The notes below the pieces were generated by a model. It had not been told where the DNA came from, ran no database searches, and saw nothing but the letters and a program-made list of their open reading frames with translations. Positions 1 through 5,369 of a DNA stretch of 5,369 bases are shown in pieces. Position numbers and translations under genes: made by a program. Origin of the DNA: a bacterium (GTDB lineage: Bacteria; AUK180); the NCBI GenBank assembly GCA_021162505.1, contig JAGGYO010000218.1, forward strand, positions 1 to 5,369. Direction: 5' to 3'. Position 1 is the stretch's first letter; every line of letters begins with the position of its first letter.

Positions 1-1589
1 GGATTAGGATAAAGTTTGGCTGAAAAAAAATTATTTTCAATGACACCCATTGAGGAAACATTCATTACATTATCATATGCCTTGAAATATAAAAACGGAT
101 AGTAAAGTGTTTCAATTTCCAAATTGGAAGATGTTGAAAAAGCAATAGTTTTTAGGGACATATATTCAATGGGAGAAATTATTCTATCCGATGCACCCTT
201 GATCTCATAATATGAAGCGTTTCCATAGTCCATGTCATCACCGGCAGGAGCTAATTTAATATGAAAATGCAGACTGTCCTTTTTTATTATACTTAAACAT
301 TTGGGAACATTGGGCGGATAAAAATCGGTCTTTCCCATTAAACCGCCGTAATTCACATAGTTATTTCCAATATATGTGGCTTGTGTTCCGAAGATAATAT
401 CATTTGTTGAATGAGACGGACAAATTGATGGAATGATCGCCGGATTATAATCAGGGATCTCCCCCCTATAATCGATCAATTGGGTTTCCATAATGCTATC
501 TGACGAGGATATTTTAAAGATCCTTCCCCAAGAATTTTTATCATTAACATTTATTTTATTATATTCTGCCTTTGTAGAACCGTAAACTTCACCATTATAA
601 TCCGTCAGATCCTGTATTCCATAGGTATGGGTATTGTTCACTGCTTTACCCAGAAGTTTTGGTGTATCTGTTAGAAGGTCGTAATAGAAAACCATACCAC
701 CAAAAAGGTTAGAAGTAGATTCTGTTCCTGCATAAAGTTTATCATTAAAAGTATGAAGAGCGGGGACAATGGTTATCAAGGGACTTGTACTATCATTATC
801 AAAGTAGGTTAGATCGGGTTGAAATAGAACGGATGAATGAAAATCCTTATCAATTTTAAGAATTTCGGCAGGATTATTTATTGTAAGTGTGCCGGCATAA
901 AAATCAGTGCCATGGGACGCAAGAGAAAGAATTCTATAATCCCTATTGGAAGTAATGCTCATAATATCAATAGAGGTATTTACAAAACTATTCGTTCTTA
1001 TATCAAAAAATTCAACTTTACCACCGGAACCGGGATCGCCGGCTATTGCGAGATAGGTGTCATTATATGAAAATGCTGTCACAAATGCGAGCCCATTGGG
1101 ACTATTCCCAAGATCGATGCATTCGGTGCTTGAAAAATCATCATGTATTTTATCATAATCGATCATCATGATCTTATATGGAATGGTGGAAGCAGCATCA
1201 AAAGAACCCTGTAGAACAAAATATACCGTATCGGGAATTGAATTGCTCCTGATCAGAGAAACACCTAAGGTATTATAATAATCAACATAATTGGAACTTA
1301 CTGTCTTTGAGAAAATGACTTTCGGGTTATTACCATTCATATAACCCGGATTGTACTCTAAAAGAGGATCATAGCAGAATAATATTGCTTTTCCTAAAGC
1401 TCCTCCTGCTGTACCGCCCAAGATCAAACCATCGGGAGACTCCAAAAGAGAAAAGATTGCTCTTTGTGCTAAAAAGTTATTGAATTCATCCTTTCCCACA
1501 TCATGTTCAACATAAGTAATATATTTTGTGTTCGCAATAATAGATACATTTATAATTAAAAAAAAGAATATTAGTGATCTAAGCTTCAT
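1..1589 (-). CDS. Exported seven-bladed beta-propeller/FN3 protein, probable C-terminal sorting domain (3' end beyond window)
   Basis: The frame is open from ATG at 1589 to the window edge, giving 529 full codons with no stop, so the gene is partial at its C-terminus. Residues 1-19 form a signal peptide: basic start, hydrophobic core rich in Ile and Phe, likely cleavage after Ala19. Residues about 45-421 hold seven loosely similar units, each a strand ending near a Gly-Thr or similar pair followed by a Phe/Tyr-x-x-Asp strand (near 51, 118, 176, 226, 281, 331 and 395), which suggests a seven-bladed beta-propeller. Residues about 424-516 resemble a fibronectin type III domain, with Ala-Pro-Ala-Gly-Asp-Asp (447-452) and a closing Tyr-Phe-Lys-Ala-Tyr-Asp-Asn strand (501-507). 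The last codons read Leu-Tyr-Pro-Asn plus CC, so the next residue is Pro. This motif commonly opens type IX secretion sorting domains and FlgD-like Ig domains. The start overlaps the upstream gene by 11 bases and has only a weak purine-rich stretch before it, so translational coupling is likely. The ligand or role is unknown. The frame and export signal are secure; the blade count is an eye estimate. Confidence 0.88.
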   Translation of the reverse strand, partial: MKLRSLIFFFLIINVSIIANTKYITYVEHDVGKDEFNNFLAQRAIFSLLESPDGLILGGTAGGALGKAILFCYDPLLEYNPGYMNGNNPKVIFSKTVSSNYVDYYNTLGVSLIRSNSIPDTVYFVLQGSFDAASTIPYKIMMIDYDKIHDDFSSTECIDLGNSPNGLAFVTAFSYNDTYLAIAGDPGSGGKVEFFDIRTNSFVNTSIDIMSITSNRDYRILSLASHGTDFYAGTLTINNPAEILKIDKDFHSSVLFQPDLTYFDNDSTSPLITIVPALHTFNDKLYAGTESTSNLFGGMVFYYDLLTDTPKLLGKAVNNTHTYGIQDLTDYNGEVYGSTKAEYNKINVNDKNSWGRIFKISSSDSIMETQLIDYRGEIPDYNPAIIPSICPSHSTNDIIFGTQATYIGNNYVNYGGLMGKTDFYPPNVPKCLSIIKKDSLHFHIKLAPAGDDMDYGNASYYEIKGASDRIISPIEYMSLKTIAFSTSSNLEIETLYYPFLYFKAYDNVMNVSSMGVIENNFFSAKLYPN

Positions 1590-3462
1590 ATATGTTCTTC
1601 ATTTCAACAACAAAAACAGGCCAATTTTTAATTATGATATTGATCAATTCCTTTTCTACCTCAACATTGGAGATACTTTTAAAATATTTTTTAAGCATAT
1701 CGAAATCAACTCCATTCATTGCAAAAAAATTATCTATGATATTCGCGAAATGGATAAGACGGGCAAGAGCGGGAATATCCTCCTTTTTTAAACCCTTGGG
1801 ACCTTTACCATTCCACATCTCCTCATGATACAATGTAACCTCTTTTACTTCATTGGGAATATTAATATCTTTAATAAAATTATATCCCTTATCAAGATGC
1901 TTTTCCATATTACTATCGTCTAAAAATATCTTGCCGATATCATGAAAATACGATGCCAGGATAACATCCTCCGTATTAAAATTTAGCTGTAACATTTCAT
2001 TTAATCCCACAGCGATTTGTTTTACTTTCTCTAAATGAACAAATAGTTTGGCATCAAATAAGCCCAGTATTTTTAAAAATAATTGAAATATTCCTTGCCT
2101 TCCGGCAATAATGTGGTTTATATCCTGAATAAGACCATCCTTTAATACAATTTGTTTTTCAATAAGTTCTATAAAATTAAAAAAATTCAATTCGGGCGAA
2201 AATATTGAATCCCAGCGGTAGACAAAAATATATTTGATCTGATTATCCAATTTAATGGCTTTAGCATACAATGAAACTGTTTTATCGTTAAAATTTTTCA
2301 CAAATTGAAAATTTTCATATGAGTTTGTAGCTGCACGATTAAGTATAAAAACATCGTTTTGAGATAATGTTTCCAATAATGGACTATCCGCAGGGAATTT
2401 AAGATGTTCGTTCTTAAAGGGACCTTCTGAATATACTAATTCATAATTTTCGCCATTTAATGCATAATATTCCAATGAATACAGTAAATAGTTATTATAG
2501 ATCTCAATACCGTGCTCAATATACGGATAAAGTACATCTCTAAAATTTTTAAAAGATGCCAGCATCAATTTTTGTAAAAAATCCAATTGACTATTCTTCG
2601 TTTTAATCTCTAAATAATAATAAAATTCTAAGAATATTCTATGCAAAATAGATTGAAATATTATTTTATGCTGGGGAGTAAATAATAAATTGTCCATCCC
2701 CTGAGCATCATCCATGTATAAATATACAGCTCTTTGAGAGATGAGATTATAAAATAAATAGCCGTCTTTATGCTGAAAGAAATTCATCTTTTCCACTCGC
2801 TCGATCTTCTCGGGAATAAAATCAAGTCCGCAGTCATACACGGTGAACCCGGCTCTTTGGACTTGAACACCCACTTTGCATTTAAATGAATTTTCTAAAA
2901 GTTCTCTCAATTGAGTATAAAAGCTCCTTTCACTCTCAGTAAAATGCTCTAATGACAAAAGATCCAATAAAGTGGAATAAAATTGATAATTTTTTAATTG
3001 TTCACTTTTATTATCATTGATGTAATATAAAATAGATACAAGTGATGCAATGACGGTAATTTTATTTAGATCGTCGTCGGTAAATACTCCCTGCTTTTTA
3101 TTTGTAATATCAAAAACACCGAATATTTCCTTTTCCTTAAAAAGCGGAACAACCATAATATCACGAATTCTATTTACAACATTTCCTTTCTCCACGAAAT
3201 ATTTGCTACCTTTTAAATCTTTTTCAAAAATAGTTTCACCCGTAAGAAATGCCCTGCCAATAATGCCTTCACCTTTGCCGAATGTATGGCCCTTTATTTC
3301 TTCATCCTTTAACCCATAATAATGACTGGGTTTTAATACTTTTTCTTTTTCATCCCATAGCCATATTACAATGTTTTCACATTCTAAAAATTCTTTAGAA
3401 AATTGTGCAATAGTAGGTAATATGCTTTCTTTATTGTCTTCCTTTAATATTTTATTGATCAA
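1579..3462 (-). CDS. Cytoplasmic GAF-domain protein with degenerate HD-GYP domain
   Basis: This is a 627-residue protein from a TTG start, with no signal peptide or clear membrane segment, so it is probably soluble in the cytoplasm. Residues about 1-150 are a recognisable GAF domain (Gly-rich turn at 62-69, Val-Val-Pro-Leu at 104-107, Phe-Gly-Val-Phe at 114-117). Residues about 160-285 and 295-440 look like two more, very divergent GAF-like units. The C-terminal part (about 465-600) is an HD domain of the HD-GYP type, with His476, the His507-Asp508-Ile-Gly-Lys511 core, His522, and a His-Glu-Glu-Met-Trp-Asn-Gly stretch at 546-552. HD-GYP enzymes normally hydrolyse cyclic di-GMP, but here the His pair is reduced to one His, the Tyr of GYP is absent (Gly554-Pro555), and the metal-binding Asp after Ala-Arg is Asn574. 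It may be a receptor, an altered hydrolase or an inactive scaffold. No ATG lies ahead of residue 103, so the start is a non-ATG codon. The frame is open back to a stop at 3508-3510, and no ribosome binding site is obvious. The gene follows the HEAT lipoprotein by 41 bases and overlaps the next gene. Confidence 0.9.
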   Translation of the reverse strand: MINKILKEDNKESILPTIAQFSKEFLECENIVIWLWDEKEKVLKPSHYYGLKDEEIKGHTFGKGEGIIGRAFLTGETIFEKDLKGSKYFVEKGNVVNRIRDIMVVPLFKEKEIFGVFDITNKKQGVFTDDDLNKITVIASLVSILYYINDNKSEQLKNYQFYSTLLDLLSLEHFTESERSFYTQLRELLENSFKCKVGVQVQRAGFTVYDCGLDFIPEKIERVEKMNFFQHKDGYLFYNLISQRAVYLYMDDAQGMDNLLFTPQHKIIFQSILHRIFLEFYYYLEIKTKNSQLDFLQKLMLASFKNFRDVLYPYIEHGIEIYNNYLLYSLEYYALNGENYELVYSEGPFKNEHLKFPADSPLLETLSQNDVFILNRAATNSYENFQFVKNFNDKTVSLYAKAIKLDNQIKYIFVYRWDSIFSPELNFFNFIELIEKQIVLKDGLIQDINHIIAGRQGIFQLFLKILGLFDAKLFVHLEKVKQIAVGLNEMLQLNFNTEDVILASYFHDIGKIFLDDSNMEKHLDKGYNFIKDINIPNEVKEVTLYHEEMWNGKGPKGLKKEDIPALARLIHFANIIDNFFAMNGVDFDMLKKYFKSISNVEVEKELINIIIKNWPVFVVEMKNIYEA

Positions 3463-3503
3463 TTCAATTAAATTTTTTAAAAACCAGGAAAAATTATTTT
3501 TTG

Positions 3504-4331
3504 TTATTTACCGCTCCTTTCTTTGATCATTTCTATGGTCCTATCGATCATCTTATCCATTCCATTGACCTGCTTTTTGAGATCTTCTAATGGTTTTATT
3601 GAATTCTTTGTACCCACTTTTCTCAATTTTTCTACAATAACAGATATCATTCTTATATCATTGGAGATTTCCAACTTACTAAGACAGAAGGTTTCAGCAT
3701 TATCAGGATCAACGGAAAGAATCGCTCTGAATATATTGATCTTCAATGAAACACTATTTATTTTTGAGTCCAGTAATTGTTTTAATGGCGCGGCAGAACT
3801 TGGATCGCCTATCTCTTGAACAGAATTTAAAGCAGATGTCAAAATAGGATTATTTAAATTCTCCGGTGTTAATAATTTTAAGATAGGTTCCAAAGCTTTT
3901 TTTGATTTTAGTTCACCCAATCCTATCATAGCCTCACTTTGAACTAATAATCTACTATCATCTAATAACTTAATAAGAAAATCTTCTGATCCTTGTCCAC
4001 CTATTTTTGACAAACACCTAACAATATTTTGGGCTATTACAGTATTATCAGTGTTTATAAAAACATCTTTTAATTTTTTAATTGTTGTGTCTTTGTCCCA
4101 AGCTTGGAAAACTTCAATGGCAGCATTTACAGAATCTTCATCCCTTGAACCCAAAACCTTAATAACATAAGGAAATGCTTTTTCCTGATCAGATGTTTTT
4201 AATGATGCAACAGCAGCAGCTCTCTCACTCTTTATATACAAATTAGTGGCAAGATTGTCATATGTATTGCCACAATTAAATAGTGACAGCCCTAATATTG
4301 CAATAATTAAGATAAGATATGTTCTCTTCAT
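3504..4331 (-). CDS. HEAT-repeat lipoprotein
   Basis: This is a 275-residue protein. Residues 1-19 are a lipoprotein signal (Lys-Arg, then a long Leu/Ile core) ending in Leu-Phe-Asn-Cys20. Asn just before the Cys is looser than the classical lipobox but is tolerated in several non-proteobacterial phyla. Residues about 35-255 are alpha-helical HEAT-like repeats of roughly 31-33 residues, about six or seven of them, with the recurrent pattern Ala-x-x-x-Leu-x-x-Ile/Leu-Gly followed by a Pro-Leu or Ile-Leu-x-Leu-Leu helix (clearest at 126-155 and 163-188). Such solenoids usually bind proteins; no catalytic motif is seen. The start at 4331 is chosen over in-frame ATGs further upstream (to 4442) because GGAGG sits six bases ahead of it, a lipoprotein signal begins there, and a strong promoter lies at 4351-4379, inside any longer version. 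It is the first gene of a likely three-gene operon. The partner and the membrane leaflet it is anchored to are unknown. Confidence 0.92.
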   Translation of the reverse strand: MKRTYLILIIAILGLSLFNCGNTYDNLATNLYIKSERAAAVASLKTSDQEKAFPYVIKVLGSRDEDSVNAAIEVFQAWDKDTTIKKLKDVFINTDNTVIAQNIVRCLSKIGGQGSEDFLIKLLDDSRLLVQSEAMIGLGELKSKKALEPILKLLTPENLNNPILTSALNSVQEIGDPSSAAPLKQLLDSKINSVSLKINIFRAILSVDPDNAETFCLSKLEISNDIRMISVIVEKLRKVGTKNSIKPLEDLKKQVNGMDKMIDRTIEMIKERSGK

Positions 4332-4337
4332 AACGAA

Positions 4338-4342
4338 CCTCC
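4338..4342 (-). promoter_or_regulatory. Ribosome binding site of the HEAT lipoprotein gene
   Basis: On the minus strand GGAGG lies six bases ahead of the ATG at 4331, the usual Shine-Dalgarno spacing. It fixes the start at the lipoprotein signal and argues against the longer frame reaching 4442. It is the only strong Shine-Dalgarno site seen ahead of any of the four genes. Confidence 0.85.
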
Positions 4343-4350
4343 ATTTTTTT

Positions 4351-4379
4351 ATTATATTATTTATTAATAAAATATTCAA
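4351..4379 (-). promoter_or_regulatory. Sigma70-type promoter for the HEAT lipoprotein operon
   Basis: Reading the minus strand, TTGAAT (4379-4374) is followed after exactly 17 bases by a perfect TATAAT (4356-4351). Transcription would be expected to start near 4344, giving a very short leader that includes the GGAGG site. This would drive the HEAT lipoprotein and, given the close spacing, the GAF/HD-GYP and propeller genes. AT-rich DNA yields chance matches, but the element quality and position are good. No transcript data are available here. Confidence 0.7.
4360..4371. repeat. 12-base perfect palindrome inside the promoter spacer
   Basis: TTTATTAATAAA equals its own reverse complement and lies wholly between the -35 and -10 elements of the minus-strand promoter, where a regulator could block polymerase. 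It is made only of A and T in a very AT-rich gap, so it may be a chance palindrome; an operator role is speculative. Confidence 0.3.
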
Positions 4380-4449
4380 GCGATTTTTTGAAAAACTTCT
4401 GTATTTTACTATCCTGATCATTATACCCATAAATGAATACAAAGAATAT

Positions 4450-4477
4450 TTGAATTATTTTACTTGTTTTTTAAAAT
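4450..4477 (+). promoter_or_regulatory. Candidate promoter for the TPR-like gene
   Basis: TTGAAT (4450-4455) and TAAAAT (4472-4477) are separated by 16 bases on the plus strand, ending 21 bases before the ATG at 4499. A rival pair is TTGAAA (4388-4393) with TATCCT (4410-4415), also 16 bases apart. Both are partial matches in A/T-rich DNA, so the choice is uncertain, though some promoter in this divergent gap is expected. Confidence 0.35.
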
Positions 4478-4498
4478 AAAAAATTGTATCATATAAAT

Positions 4499-5369
4499 AT
4501 GAAAAAAATTCTTATGACACTTATTTTAATTATTCTCGTTTCACAAGTGTTCTCACAGAAACTCACCACATCTCAGATGATCAATATGGTCAATGACAAT
4601 ATTGAGAACAATAATTATGAAGAAGGATTGAAAATTATTTCCACTGCCGTATTAAACAATAAGATGCATAATTCATTCTTGGTTGACAGAGCATTTTATA
4701 TCTTTTCTCTTTACAATGATAAAACCGCAGTTAGTGATTTTATTACCAAAACTTTTTTGCCTACGAAGAACCCGTTTATTTTGAATCAGGCATTCCTGGA
4801 ATGTTATAAAAATAAATATTATAAAGAAGCAATGAATATTCTTTATTTCCTAATTGAAAAGAACATTCATATCAATATGTCTTATCGGCCCTATATTTCG
4901 CGAATTGTCAACAATATAAAAGAAGATGAAAAATTCGATGCCTATATAAAAAAGATAATTAAAAATAGATCAAAAGATGACAATGTTAGATTTTTTCTGC
5001 TTTCTCTTATTTCTAATGACGAGAAAGAACATTTCCTTTTATATTTTAATAAAAATACAACTCAATTTAAAAGTTTTCTCCTTGGTTATTATTTTGAAAC
5101 CAATAAGAACAAGTTCAAGAAATTATATTCATCACTAAGAAATGATACATTTGGCAAAAGAGTGAATTATATAAAAATTCTTTTCTCATTAGGCCAATAT
5201 CGGTTAGTATTGAATATGGTCAATAAAAGTGACGATATAAATATAGGGAAAGATTTCTTATATAATGGTATCTTTCAAACGATCCTGGATTCTTATATCC
5301 TCTTGAATGAATATAAAGGTGCAGTGAAATTTTTATTAAAATTTCCAAATAAATTTTATATTTTATCCC
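4499..5369 (+). CDS. Exported TPR-like helical protein (3' end beyond window)
   Basis: The frame is open from ATG at 4499 to the window edge, giving 290 codons plus one base with no stop, so the C-terminus is missing. Residues 1-19 are a signal peptide (Met-Lys-Lys, a Leu/Ile core, then Val-Phe-Ser before Gln20). Cleavage leaving an N-terminal Gln is common in Bacteroidota-like exported proteins. No Cys lies at the cleavage site, so it is not a lipoprotein. The rest is rich in Lys, Asn, Phe and Tyr and appears all-helical, with paired helices resembling TPR units near residues 36-53, 96-122, 222-245 and 259-284 (pattern: a small or aromatic residue, then Tyr-x-x-Ala/Val-x-x-x-Leu). No enzymatic motif is visible. 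No Shine-Dalgarno sequence is evident; the leader is nearly pure A/T. It is divergent from the HEAT lipoprotein operon, across a 167-base gap that probably carries both promoters. The family assignment is tentative, while the gene itself is well supported by its long open frame and signal peptide. Confidence 0.85.
   Translation, partial: MKKILMTLILIILVSQVFSQKLTTSQMINMVNDNIENNNYEEGLKIISTAVLNNKMHNSFLVDRAFYIFSLYNDKTAVSDFITKTFLPTKNPFILNQAFLECYKNKYYKEAMNILYFLIEKNIHINMSYRPYISRIVNNIKEDEKFDAYIKKIIKNRSKDDNVRFFLLSLISNDEKEHFLLYFNKNTTQFKSFLLGYYFETNKNKFKKLYSSLRNDTFGKRVNYIKILFSLGQYRLVLNMVNKSDDINIGKDFLYNGIFQTILDSYILLNEYKGAVKFLLKFPNKFYILS

Noticed and set aside
837..1070. Plus-strand open frame of 77 codons
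   Set aside because: It lies wholly inside the well-supported minus-strand propeller gene and shows no domain, signal or binding site.
1528..1828. Two overlapping plus-strand open frames (1528-1791 and 1592-1828)
   Set aside because: Both are antisense to the end of the HD-GYP gene and the start of the propeller gene; they are low-complexity by-products of AT-rich coding sequence.
3463..3503. Possible terminator between the HEAT gene and the GAF/HD-GYP gene
   Set aside because: Only A/T-only pairing is possible (A runs against T runs), with no GC stem followed by a T tract, so read-through is more likely.
3050..3819. Plus-strand open frames at 3050-3319 and 3523-3819
   Set aside because: They are antisense to the GAF domain and the HEAT repeats respectively, with no independent evidence of coding.
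4417..4428. A second TATAAT on the minus strand at 4425-4420, as an alternative promoter
   Set aside because: No recognisable -35 element lies at the right distance and the extended -10 TG is absent, so it is much weaker than the element at 4351-4379.
4332..4442. N-terminal extension of the HEAT lipoprotein to an ATG at 4442
   Set aside because: The added 37 residues would precede a complete lipoprotein signal, lack a good ribosome binding site and overlap the strong promoter; the GGAGG-linked ATG at 4331 explains the gene better.
4246..4479. Plus-strand open frame of 77 codons spanning the HEAT gene start and the intergenic gap
   Set aside because: It is antisense to the lipoprotein signal and promoter, and its hydrophobic look follows from AT-rich codons.

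Overview
The window is AT-rich and densely coding. It looks like part of a bacterial chromosome from the FCB superphylum or a neighbouring group (Bacteroidota-, Ignavibacteria-, Cloacimonadota- or Delongbacteria-like), but the sequence does not settle the phylum. The pointers are an exported seven-bladed propeller protein whose reading frame reaches the window edge at Leu-Tyr-Pro-Asn-Pro (the usual opening of type IX secretion or FlgD-like C-terminal domains), a signal peptide ending Ser|Gln, and a relaxed lipobox with Asn before the Cys. A strong GGAGG ribosome binding site and a sigma70-type promoter are both visible ahead of one gene.

Layout: three genes run leftward on the minus strand and one runs rightward on the plus strand from a shared 167-base intergenic region (4332-4498). 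In order of transcription on the minus strand these are (1) a 275-residue HEAT-repeat lipoprotein (4331-3504), (2) a cytoplasmic GAF-domain protein with a C-terminal degenerate HD-GYP domain (3462-1579, non-ATG start, 41 bases downstream), and (3) an exported beta-propeller plus fibronectin-III-like protein (from 1589 off the left edge), whose start codon lies inside the end of gene 2 (11-base overlap). The spacing suggests a single operon driven by the promoter at 4351-4379. On the plus strand, a signal-peptide-bearing, TPR-like helical protein starts at 4499 and runs off the right edge.

How they may work together is inference. Two exported repeat proteins flank a soluble sensor-type protein in one transcript, with a third exported repeat protein divergent to it. 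This would fit an envelope or surface module with a cytoplasmic signalling component. The HD-GYP domain lacks several signature residues, so ordinary cyclic-di-GMP hydrolysis should not be assumed. No RNA genes, mobile elements, CRISPR arrays or convincing terminators were seen.
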